A stretch of DNA of 56,159 bases from an uncultured Methanobrevibacter sp. (GTDB lineage: Archaea > Methanobacteriota > Methanobacteria > Methanobacteriales > Methanobacteriaceae), in the NCBI RefSeq assembly GCF_902788255.1, contig NZ_CADAJR010000009.1:1-56159 (forward strand). Reading direction: 5' to 3'. Positions 10,271 to 18,197 of this stretch are shown here, one piece after another. The notes beneath the pieces were generated by a model. It saw only the letters and a program-made list of their open reading frames with translations. It was not told the origin of the DNA and made no database searches. Position numbers and translations under genes: made by a program. Each line of letters opens with the position of its first letter. The first letter of the stretch is position 1.

Positions 10271-10302
10271 GGGAGAATTAATAATTGATTCTCCCTATTG
10301 TT
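10271..10302 (+). terminator. Hairpin terminator of the protease-ALP operon
   Basis: GGGAGAAT and ATTCTCCC pair with a 9-base loop 13 nt after the stop codon, followed by TATTGTTT. The U-tract is weak but the position fits. Confidence 0.55.
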
Positions 10303-10480
10303 TAATTAACCAATTCATCCAGCAAGAAGTTTATATTTTTTATAATACCTACTTTAATGTGTGCAATTAATAATAGTGTTTCTATGAGCATTACATTAAT
10401 AATTTTACATGACCAATTAACCATCCAAAGAGTTTGTTTAAATTTCCTTAAGTCTCATCTATGAGTTATAAATAATTCAA

Positions 10481-11674
10481 TTAAAACACCCAGTCCCAGT
10501 CTTTATTTATAATCTTATCTGGAATGTGAAGTCCAGTATCTTCAAGATTTTCATCATCTGCATCCCATAATAATTTGGAACCTTTATAAGCTTTTGGATA
10601 TTCATGCTTTCCTTTATATAAACGTATGCCGTGTTTTTCTGTTTCACGTTCTGTTACTGTTATTTTCGGAATGCCATTAGCTGCAAGTATTGGTGACGGG
10701 AATATTAATAACCATTTTAAATCTACATAGTTGAATTCTTCAAATTCATCTGTTGCATACCATGAAGGAGCAATATCAACTTCACCATAATTGTTGTTGT
10801 AGATTTTAGTCGGATTGTTTTTGTTGAATCCTTCAAGATAATCTGACACATCACTGAACCCTGTTGATACCCTGCCATGGAAATGATACTGTTTATAATC
10901 ACCATCCTCATCACTTCCTGAAGCATAAGTATCATTTGAATTGACCTGCACTAAAGTTTCTGCACCGTTAAACATTAATGACGCTTTACTGCCTCCCCAA
11001 TTTAGTGATGTGGATTTTCTGTCAACCTGATATGGTGTGAGATTGTAATCAGTCTGCATCATGTATGTTCCAGTTGTTGTTCCATGATATGTTGCATTAT
11101 CATTAACATCCACACAACCGGAAATCCGTTTAAATCTTGCAACAGTAACACGATTGTTTGATAGACTACCACCAGAGGCGAATGTTGTAAATAATGATGT
11201 TGGTGAACTTCCATCAATACTTGGAACAAATCTAGCTCTTAAAAATCTGCCCCCATCCGTTGAATCATTGTTGATACTTAAACCTGAGTAGCTCATGAAA
11301 AATTGGGAGTATGTGTCAGAATTTGCATCGAACATTAACACATCCCCACCAGGAGATAAAGTACTGCTGAAGACTGTTGAAGTATCATAAACATCCAGCA
11401 ATAACTTTGTGGTCTGGGAGATCTGACCGACCGGAACTCTCACCAGAATAGCTGCCGGCTGAGATCCATAACTTGGAATGTATAATATCGCACAATTAGT
11501 ATTGTTCCTTGTTTTGATTTTCAAGTTTTTCAAGTCATTTCTGAAAAGATCTGCATATGGACTGTCAGATAGATTATCCAAAAAGAGATAATCATAGTCG
11601 GATGAATAGCTTCCGCTTCTCTGGTTGTAGTTACTCATTACAATATTGATTTGTAGTTCTTCCTGCAATGTCAT
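10481..11674 (-). CDS. Virus-associated DUF2341-like protein, possible tail or surface protein
   Basis: 397 residues from ATG 11674; a TTG two codons earlier is less likely. No signal peptide. The N-terminal third contains CAILYIPSY and AAILVRVPVGQISQTTKLLLD, which resembles DUF2341-type domains (pattern vWVKVPxIsasxTTxIyly) found in surface and viral receptor-binding proteins. The rest is Ser/Asn/Thr-rich and ends WDADDENLEDTGLHIPDK. It shares a near-identical promoter block with the prohead protease gene upstream and points the same way as the portal gene. It is not convincingly a major capsid protein. Viral origin is inferred from the neighbours; the domain call is a resemblance. Confidence 0.5.
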   Translation of the reverse strand: MTLQEELQINIVMSNYNQRSGSYSSDYDYLFLDNLSDSPYADLFRNDLKNLKIKTRNNTNCAILYIPSYGSQPAAILVRVPVGQISQTTKLLLDVYDTSTVFSSTLSPGGDVLMFDANSDTYSQFFMSYSGLSINNDSTDGGRFLRARFVPSIDGSSPTSLFTTFASGGSLSNNRVTVARFKRISGCVDVNDNATYHGTTTGTYMMQTDYNLTPYQVDRKSTSLNWGGSKASLMFNGAETLVQVNSNDTYASGSDEDGDYKQYHFHGRVSTGFSDVSDYLEGFNKNNPTKIYNNNYGEVDIAPSWYATDEFEEFNYVDLKWLLIFPSPILAANGIPKITVTERETEKHGIRLYKGKHEYPKAYKGSKLLWDADDENLEDTGLHIPDKIINKDWDWVF

Positions 11675-11679
11675 AATCA

Positions 11680-11707
11680 ATATTTTATTATTTATTTTAT
11701 ATAAATA
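11680..11707 (-). promoter_or_regulatory. Promoter block shared with the prohead protease gene
   Basis: These 28 bases are identical to 13298-13325, each lying just upstream of a viral gene on the minus strand. The block contains TTTATATAAAAT on the minus strand, a good TATA box. The copy here begins only a few bases before the start codon, so the transcript would be nearly leaderless. Confidence 0.5.
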
Positions 11708-12034
11708 ATATAATAAAAAAAGTAATAAAAAATTAGTTACATTAAAGGAAAAACTATCAATAGGATTACCTTTGAAAAAATAGTTTAAATCAACAAACAG
11801 ACATCAATACCTCAGGCATTAATGCAAAAAACAATTCATGAAATATGACCTTAAGTATGTTTCATTCTTTGAGTCCGCATGACCCAGTCAAATCACAGGG
11901 ACACGCAAATAGTATACAACAGCCATGATAATACCATTTACAAAACATTTTATTCATTCCTCGATATAATTTATTACATTACTGTTTAATAATATTACCG
12001 ATTTGTTTTTGCTATTTCCACTAAAGGCCAATCA
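11708..12034. other. Gene-free part of the provirus fragment
   Basis: No reading frame with family features and no strong hairpin. It separates the DUF2341-like gene from the hairpin cluster at 12035-12275. It may have held capsid genes that are now lost. Confidence 0.4.
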
Positions 12035-12185
12035 AGAAAAATAAGCTGTCCATCTATGATGGACAGGTTGCGACGAATGAAATGAGTCGCAATAGCGATA
12101 TGAAGAAATGATTAATCATGTCAGATTTAAGAACCGACCGTTTACCGGTCGGTTCGAGGGTTAAGTTTTGTAAATTTAATGGGAA
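12035..12185 (-). ncRNA. Candidate structured RNA inside the provirus fragment
   Basis: Three strong, unusually GC-rich hairpins follow each other: AACCGACCG/CGGTCGGTT (12132-12154), TTGCGAC/GTCGCAA (12068-12092) and CTGTCCATC/GATGGACAG (12046-12066). The last is followed on the minus strand by CTTATTTTTCTTG, as in an intrinsic terminator. A TATA-like TTATTTATATTT lies at about 12202-12214, about 25 bases before the proposed 5' end. Two more hairpins (12181-12201 and 12233-12275) lie upstream and could belong to the RNA or to the 3' end of the protease transcript. No protein frame covers the stretch and no known RNA family is recognised. Confidence 0.4.
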
Positions 12186-12302
12186 AGTGAAAACACTTCC
12201 CCAAATATAAATAACGAGCGATTCAATGAAAGTATAGCTCCGGTGAAAAAGTAAGAAAACACCATCATAGCTATATTCTGGTTCGGTTGAATCCCATATC
12301 CT

Positions 12303-13268
12303 TTAGAATCTTGTTATACTCTCACGGGTTGTAAATGACGGAGCATTTTCATCTCCTGTTTTTCCAGTAGATCCGGTTTCACCTATTTCACCTGAGTTTT
12401 GAGGGTTGCGTCCGCCAGGAGCTGAAATGTCATTTGTAGCTTCAATTTTAATTCTTCTCTCAGCAAGTTTTTCCATCAGTTCCATATCAACATCACCTGT
12501 GAGTAGCTTATCGATGATTTCCTTATCCTGTGCGTTTTCATTGTAGTTGAAGTTGTATTTAGCTTCGTACTCTTTTATTTTCCTTTCATTTTCATGTTTT
12601 CTAAGTTCAGACAATTCTTTTAGGATATCTTCCTTATTGTCTATGAATTCCTTGTTTTCCTCTATAGCCTTTTTTATTTTGATATACTTTTTGGATTCCT
12701 TTTTCAGGTTGTCTATTTCATCCTGAAGTTTTCCGATTTCAACATCTTTACCCTGAAGTTTTTCCAAAAGCAAATTAGTGGCTACATTAGCGTCCTGATT
12801 TTGCGGTTCTGGAGGCTGTGGTGCAGGTTCAGGATTTCCGGTTTCACCGGCCACACCTGTTTCGCCGGTTTTTCCAGTTTCTCCAGTCTCGCCGGTTATT
12901 TCAGAATTCAACAAGGTTATCTTTCTCGGGTTTTTGGTTACGCCTACATCTATCAAGTTCATAGTATCAATTCCAAATGAATCTCCATTGTCTTTCAGTA
13001 AAACATCAACTTTTGGTGACAGCCCTTTTCCTTTCATGTCAAGTTCATCCGGAAGGTCTATGAATAGCTTTCCCTTATCCTCTTCGAATACTATGTTGTT
13101 TCCGATGCCGATATAAACCCTATCGTGCTCTGATGTTAAAGGAATTCCGCCACGGTAGTTTTCAGCTATTAGCTTTAGATCTTCAGCAGTCCATTCAACA
13201 GGTTTGGTCAGACGTTTATCCAAATCGGAGTAGTCATATGATCCGACTTCAAAAAGTTCATGTTTCAT
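12303..13268 (-). CDS. Prohead protease/scaffold protein with collagen-like repeats
   Basis: Start at ATG 13268, preceded by GTGAT; 321 residues. The first 110 residues match the plan of Mu I-like/prohead proteases: WTAEDLKLIAENYRGGIPL, then SEHDR (candidate catalytic His), GKGLSPKVDV (candidate Ser) and NLIDVGVTKNPRK near the domain end. Then comes a GETGETGKTGETG repeat, a Pro-rich spacer, a long charged coiled coil (about 160-240) typical of internal scaffolds, and a second Gly-X-Thr stretch (GEIGETGSTGKTGDE). Such proteases mature the capsid of tailed viruses, between portal and major capsid genes. Collagen-like repeats within a scaffold are unusual. Family is by motif; the catalytic residues are proposals. 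Confidence 0.65.
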   Translation of the reverse strand: MKHELFEVGSYDYSDLDKRLTKPVEWTAEDLKLIAENYRGGIPLTSEHDRVYIGIGNNIVFEEDKGKLFIDLPDELDMKGKGLSPKVDVLLKDNGDSFGIDTMNLIDVGVTKNPRKITLLNSEITGETGETGKTGETGVAGETGNPEPAPQPPEPQNQDANVATNLLLEKLQGKDVEIGKLQDEIDNLKKESKKYIKIKKAIEENKEFIDNKEDILKELSELRKHENERKIKEYEAKYNFNYNENAQDKEIIDKLLTGDVDMELMEKLAERRIKIEATNDISAPGGRNPQNSGEIGETGSTGKTGDENAPSFTTRESITRF

Positions 13269-13297
13269 GATTATCACTTTATTATATTATTTATTAT

Positions 13298-13325
13298 ATA
13301 TTTTATTATTTATTTTATATAAATA
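13298..13325 (-). promoter_or_regulatory. Promoter block of the prohead protease gene
   Basis: The 28 bases are identical to 11680-11707 and include TTTATATAAAAT on the minus strand. The copy is 30 bases upstream of the ATG. It marks the two viral genes as separate transcription units with the same promoter. Confidence 0.5.
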
Positions 13326-13415
13326 TTTATATTCTATTTGTCATTAAAAAGATTAATTAATGATGAAAAATAGATTAATAATGCGTTGTTAAATAATTAT
13401 AATCGGGTTTTAAGC

Positions 13416-14027
13416 ATGTCTTATATTTATATTGATGAAAGCGGAGATTTGGGAACTAAACAAGGCAGTTAAAAGCATTTTATTATGGCTGCCATTAAAG
13501 TTAAGGATTCCAAGAAGCTGGACAAGTCAATTTAAAAAAAATCCGAAGGTCATTTAAAAAGAAAATGTTGAGTTCTGCTGAAATCAAAGGCGGAAACTTA
13601 CCTTATGAATTAAAAATCAAAATCCTCAAAAAGTTGAAAAACATTGATTATGAAATTTTCATAATCGTCTTTGACAAATCAAACAGATATAAAATAGGTT
13701 ATGAATATGACAACAAAGAATTATATGGCATTTTAGCTTCAAAACTGGCTGAATTAATCAATATCGATAAACCCACTTTCATATTCATTGACAAGTCAAA
13801 AAAACAGACAGAAAGAAATTGACAATTTCAATGAACTCTTTTTAAACAGTTTAATTAATATTCAAAAACAACCCATTACCATTGAGCACGCAGATTCAAT
13901 GAATTACAAAGGATTACAGATGGCAGATTTGATTTCATGGTCAGCATTCCAGAATTTTGAAAATGAAAATCATGAATTTATTGATTTGATAAAAAACAAG
14001 GAAATTAAATTCGTGTATGAAAATTAA
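13416..14027 (+). pseudogene. DUF3800 family gene, multiply broken
   Basis: The start MSYIYIDESGDLGT is the hallmark of DUF3800 proteins, whose acidic residues suggest a nuclease-like RNase H fold. A stop follows after GTKQGS, another near 13533, a frame change leads into KIRRSFKKKMLSSAEIKG, and a further frame change near 13800 leads into the conserved end EHADSMNYKGLQMADLISW. Reading through these gives a protein of normal length (about 200 residues), so the gene is decayed, not absent. It is the only plus-strand gene within the provirus fragment; members are often accessory or defence-linked, so it may be a late insertion. Confidence 0.8.
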
Positions 14028-14186
14028 AATTAGTTTAATGAATGATAGAAGAACCCGTATACCACCTAATTCGCCCCTCGTCGAGACAAGGATATACAGG
14101 CTGAACCTCAAATGAAGTTTTTACCTCCGATAAAATTCAATTTATAATTATGTATGATATTGCATATAAATATTTTACAAAAAACA

Positions 14187-15488
14187 TCATACTTCAACAC
14201 CGCTTTCAGATGAAATTCTCTCACCGACAGGCTGTTCCTCTTCAAAGTTAGACAAGTAGTTCTTATAGATTTCATCACCTTCAGAGGAGAGTTCCATAAT
14301 GTATCGGAGCACATCATCTCTTGAATAGCTGAAATAAATGTTTAATGTTTCATTAATGCCCATAAGTTCCAGCTGCATATTCAATAGCTGATTGCAATAC
14401 TTTAACACCCATTTCTGATCATTAGCCACATTAACGATAAATCCTGTAATGGCTGAATCGTTAATGTATTCTGCAACGTTCTGGTTTGACCTTTCGTTAC
14501 CTGCCTGAGACTGTGGAGTTACGAAAGTCCTTAAGATATTGTTTCTAAATATTTCAGTCTGTCTTGTATAATCAGATTGGTAGTTGTTACCCCCGAGTAT
14601 TTTACTTTCAATTCCTGGCGGTACAATAGCTACGTTTGAATCAGCAGTTGTTCCGTAATCTGCATAAAGATTTTCTTTTGCAGTAGATGAAAGTTCTGTA
14701 ACAATAGGTTGACCGTTTGAATCAAGTGATGGTTTTACTTCAATAATATTATCCTTATTAATACGCTCAACTTGATTACGCTCCAAATTGCACTTGTGGT
14801 ATATATCATCAAGACAATTAAGGATAATAGATTGAGCTTCACAGTAGATTTCATTGTACATGAAGTTAATTACCTCTTCAGGTTCGTACTTTACAGTCAA
14901 TGTTCCCTCCTCAACGCTGACATAATTATCGAACTCCTCCGGAGATCCGTTAACAATATCTTTAGGCATCTCATGCAAGTAAAGCTCGACTTCATTGTCA
15001 TCGTTGAATTCCTTTTTCAATCCATAGCCATGAGCCCCGATTTCCAAAAATATAGGTTTGATATATTTGCCGATGGATTTATCCCATCTCTCTACAGGTT
15101 TAATTAATCCTTCCCCATCGACCATTCCAGCCTGCAGGATGTTTTTAGCAACTTGTGAGATGTCAATTTTTCTTGCCCATAAAATTAAAGTTAGTTTCTG
15201 TTCTGCAGATAGTTTGTTTTCCTTATCCACCAATACAATATTTACATTTGCCTTATCGATTCTGTTTTTCAAAACACCTGAAGTGTAACCGTCAAGCTTA
15301 ACAGCATAACGAGCATTGGCTATTGTCTTGTTAATTACCGGCGGCAGCGCATCGACAAGGTCAAGGCCGGTGTTTATTCCATCAGTCCTAGGTTGCCTTT
15401 CATTTTCGCCCCAATAGCTGCGCTTGGTGTTGTACTGTTCCACACGGTTGTTGAGTAATCTGGTTTTTATAAAAGAGGTTATTCCCAT
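14187..15488 (-). CDS. Viral portal protein
   Basis: 433 residues from ATG 15488, with GGATGAT upstream. The portal is the dodecameric ring through which tailed viruses pump DNA. Features of the family: an N-terminal segment ending in NTKRSYWGENERQPRTDG, an alpha/beta middle part with EPEEVINFMYNEIYCEA, a stretch SDYTRQTEIFRNNILRTFVTPQ resembling the portal stem-helix region, and a helical C-terminus. Together with the prohead protease downstream it marks a tailed-virus head module, but no terminase, integrase or clear major capsid gene is in the window. The gene looks intact, and its base composition is less AT-rich than the surrounding spacers. Confidence 0.7.
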   Translation of the reverse strand: MGITSFIKTRLLNNRVEQYNTKRSYWGENERQPRTDGINTGLDLVDALPPVINKTIANARYAVKLDGYTSGVLKNRIDKANVNIVLVDKENKLSAEQKLTLILWARKIDISQVAKNILQAGMVDGEGLIKPVERWDKSIGKYIKPIFLEIGAHGYGLKKEFNDDNEVELYLHEMPKDIVNGSPEEFDNYVSVEEGTLTVKYEPEEVINFMYNEIYCEAQSIILNCLDDIYHKCNLERNQVERINKDNIIEVKPSLDSNGQPIVTELSSTAKENLYADYGTTADSNVAIVPPGIESKILGGNNYQSDYTRQTEIFRNNILRTFVTPQSQAGNERSNQNVAEYINDSAITGFIVNVANDQKWVLKYCNQLLNMQLELMGINETLNIYFSYSRDDVLRYIMELSSEGDEIYKNYLSNFEEEQPVGERISSESGVEV

Positions 15489-15497
15489 AAACAATCA

Positions 15498-15545
15498 TCC
15501 ATTATATTATATTTTTTATTATATTATTTATATAAACTATATAAT
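15498..15545 (-). promoter_or_regulatory. Promoter region of the portal gene
   Basis: A run of TTATAT/ATAATA blocks including TTTATATAAATAATATAA on the minus strand. It resembles, without being identical to, the shared block before the other two viral genes. Confidence 0.4.
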
Positions 15546-15776
15546 AAACTTTTGATTATATAAAGACAATGCCTCAAAGAGATCATCTGTCAGCCATCCA
15601 AATTTTTTATTTTTTAACCAACCTCATTAATTTCCTATATACTGACACTTGTGAAAATAGAAATTATGAGAAATACATATGAAATAATAAAATAAACAGT
15701 CGATAAAAATAGCAGTTTATAATAAAAGTAAGTATTTACTTAATCGTATAATCAATTATTCGATGCTTTTGAAAAA

Positions 15777-15812
15777 TATAAAAAAAGAGATCAACTGCCA
15801 TGGCAGTTAATC
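15777..15812 (-). terminator. Terminator overlapping the stop of the beta-helix protein gene
   Basis: The palindrome AACTGCCATGGCAGTT (15793-15808) includes part of the stop codon and is followed on the minus strand by TCTCTTTTTTTATA. A clear intrinsic-type terminator. Confidence 0.65.
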
Positions 15813-18062
15813 TGTAATGTCTTCACTTTCCTTTCTCCTGTATCCGACAACAAGCAATATCTCACAAACAACTGCAAGTGCGATGAACTTCAAAATATCA
15901 TCAGGACCGTTCTCCACAATATTCTTGCTAATCTCATAAGCCTTACTCACATCCTGTGATGCACCGCTGCTTCCACCGGCACCGGCAGATGAAGCGGAAC
16001 TTGATGACCTGCCAGATGAGGTCATGCCGTTGACACTTGGAGTTTCACTTGATGTTGAGTTTTCGCTTGCAACCACATTGTTATTATATGAGTTGCTGGC
16101 TGTCCCATCATTGTTGAATGAGTTCACGGTTTTTGTATCTGTTCCCTGATTTGTTTTGCGTGACAGGCTTTCACCATTGTCCCCGCTCAGGTCAGGAAAA
16201 CCTTTAAAGCCATTGTCACCATCAGCACTATCCGGACTATTGAATCCACCAGGACTATTGCCGCCGGTGTTTATTGAACCGCCACCATTGCCTCCCGGAA
16301 GCAAAGGATTGCCACCCGGGAATCCAGGCTTATCCGGCAATATGCCGCTGCCGTTAATGACATTGGTCCTGCCGTTGACGTTTTCAGGCGGAGTGTAGTC
16401 AAACTCATCACCGCCGTCAACCTCATCGCCCTGATTCTCCAGACCATACTCGAAAACAGTGATTACACGGTTTCCTGAAAAGTCATTGTTCTTGGACTCA
16501 TCAGTTCCTTCACCGATAGCCTTACCACGCTTGAAGGGATCATAATCAGTATCCGAATACTTGTCAGTTCTCACCAGAGTATTATTGGTCACGGTAGTGT
16601 TGTCAGCATCAAGCATATGTGCAAGATAGTAACCGTCACTTATCACGGTATTGTTCACCACACGATATGAATGCCTTCCGTCAGTCTCCTGGGAATATGA
16701 AATACCATAGATATTATCATCCCTTGAAGTTTGCCTGATATTGTGAAGCTCAATCACATTGTTCATGACAACATCATTATCATCCTGCGCCTCAATACCT
16801 GCAACCAAAGCCCAGCTGTGATTGCCTGCAAGACCGGTAATGTTCATATGATTGTTGAGAATGGTCAGGTAGTTTTCCCCGTTGAAATTCTGGGAATAAA
16901 TACCGATGTTGGGACCGTTGCTTTTGGAGTAGATGTCATTGTACTGAATAATGACTCCACTGGCAGGCCCTGTCAGCTGAATAGGATAAGCGGTTCCGGC
17001 AGCAAAAGCACCTCCGCTGGTTTCAACATGAATATTATTGCCTTCAATCAAAAGATTGTCATCACGATAAACATCCAACGCATAAAGATAGTTGGGCTCA
17101 TCCTTGTATGTGATGAAATCCGTAAGACGGATGGTGTTGTTTGTAATCCTTGCATCCTTAGAATCGCATATGAACACCGCATCCAAAGTAGGATCGCTGC
17201 ACTCGGTTCTCCTGTTGACCTCACAATCGACAATGTTGTTGTTGAATGTCAGATTGTCACAGTTGCCTATGCCCACTGCAAGTGCAAATTCGGAATACAT
17301 CATTGCAGTAGTTCCTGTAAAAACAACAGTCCTTAAAGGCAACCTTGCATTAACAGTATTGTTTTCAACAATAGCATTATTCGAATACTCCAAACACAAT
17401 GCAAAATCTCGACCCTCATACGGATTATCGGCAATGAAATTGACTGTATTGTTGATTAGCCTCAAATTGTTAATCAAATTCCTGTTTGTCCCCTCACTGT
17501 ATATTCCATATGCACTGATATCCCTTGGGACAATGTAGTTTATAACAGTATTGTAAATTCCCACATCATCTGCATCCCAAATCAGTATTGCCGCATTGTC
17601 ATTGTCTTCAAACTCTTGACTTACATTCAAAATAACATTGCTCAATGTTACTCCACTGGCTTCAATGCTGAAAACAGTGTTTTTCAATGTATGGTTATTA
17701 GCGTTAATTGTAACGTTGCTTGCCTCGATTTTCAATATGCCAAGGCCATCCATATCCTCTGATATGAATAAATTAGCATAAGCGTAAGAGGACTTCAGTG
17801 TTCCCCCTACAAAATAATCATCAACGTTGTCCTGATTGATATTAATCGTTAAGTCTGGAGTGTCAGCTTCACCTAAACTATGATTGTCCGCAATGTCTTC
17901 CTGAATTTCCACCGATGAGACTGTGAAAGTCTCATTAAACGAATCAGAGATTACAGTAGTGGAATTGTCTTCATTAGCCGAAACGACCGCCAATGAAAGC
18001 AGAAACATCATGGCCAACAATGATATTTTCCATGAAACTTTTATTTTTTTCACCTCCAACAT
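15807..18062 (-). CDS. Membrane-anchored beta-helix surface protein
   Basis: Secreted protein with a right-handed parallel beta-helix (NosD/pectate-lyase-like), about residues 60-530, made of turns such as NNTVNA, NNTIRLTD and NNVIELHN. Signal peptide WKISLLAMMFLLSLAVVSA. A Gly/Pro/Asn-rich and then Ser-rich spacer follows, and a C-terminal membrane helix (FIALAVVCEILLVVGY) ending RRKESEDITD. Unlike most ALPs here it has no lysine-rich tail. The only upstream ATG (18062) lacks a ribosome site; GGAGGTGA lies inside this frame (18057-18050) and is ideally spaced for ATA at 18044, giving a shorter signal peptide, so the true start is uncertain. Base composition is noticeably richer in GC than the neighbouring ALPs. 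Carbohydrate binding is possible but unproven. Confidence 0.8.
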   Translation of the reverse strand: MLEVKKIKVSWKISLLAMMFLLSLAVVSANEDNSTTVISDSFNETFTVSSVEIQEDIADNHSLGEADTPDLTININQDNVDDYFVGGTLKSSYAYANLFISEDMDGLGILKIEASNVTINANNHTLKNTVFSIEASGVTLSNVILNVSQEFEDNDNAAILIWDADDVGIYNTVINYIVPRDISAYGIYSEGTNRNLINNLRLINNTVNFIADNPYEGRDFALCLEYSNNAIVENNTVNARLPLRTVVFTGTTAMMYSEFALAVGIGNCDNLTFNNNIVDCEVNRRTECSDPTLDAVFICDSKDARITNNTIRLTDFITYKDEPNYLYALDVYRDDNLLIEGNNIHVETSGGAFAAGTAYPIQLTGPASGVIIQYNDIYSKSNGPNIGIYSQNFNGENYLTILNNHMNITGLAGNHSWALVAGIEAQDDNDVVMNNVIELHNIRQTSRDDNIYGISYSQETDGRHSYRVVNNTVISDGYYLAHMLDADNTTVTNNTLVRTDKYSDTDYDPFKRGKAIGEGTDESKNNDFSGNRVITVFEYGLENQGDEVDGGDEFDYTPPENVNGRTNVINGSGILPDKPGFPGGNPLLPGGNGGGSINTGGNSPGGFNSPDSADGDNGFKGFPDLSGDNGESLSRKTNQGTDTKTVNSFNNDGTASNSYNNNVVASENSTSSETPSVNGMTSSGRSSSSASSAGAGGSSGASQDVSKAYEISKNIVENGPDDILKFIALAVVCEILLVVGYRRKESEDITD

Positions 18063-18158
18063 AATCCATAATATAAAAATATTTTAATAAATATTAAAAT
18101 ATGATTTATTTTATGTTCGAGGTATAATATATCATTTTGGTAAAATAAGTAGACACTT

Positions 18159-18197
18159 AAAAAAAAAATTAGAATAGGGATTATGATGATCCCTATT
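18159..18197 (-). terminator. Terminator of the 1,311-residue ALP gene
   Basis: AATAGGGAT/ATCCCTATT (18173-18197) overlaps the TAG stop and is followed on the minus strand by CTAATTTTTTTTTT. Confidence 0.75.

Noticed and set aside
10481-11674. Major capsid protein in the provirus fragment
   Set aside because: Position after the protease would fit, but the sequence has no HK97-like plan and its N-terminal part looks like a DUF2341-type surface domain.
12276-12302. tRNA-like GGTTCGGTTGAATCC segment
   Set aside because: It resembles a T-arm, but the stem does not pair and no acceptor, D-arm or anticodon arm is found around it.
16731-17336. Long plus-strand reading frame of 201 codons
   Set aside because: It lies entirely opposite the beta-helix protein gene, whose signal peptide, repeats and membrane anchor are clear; no ribosome binding site.
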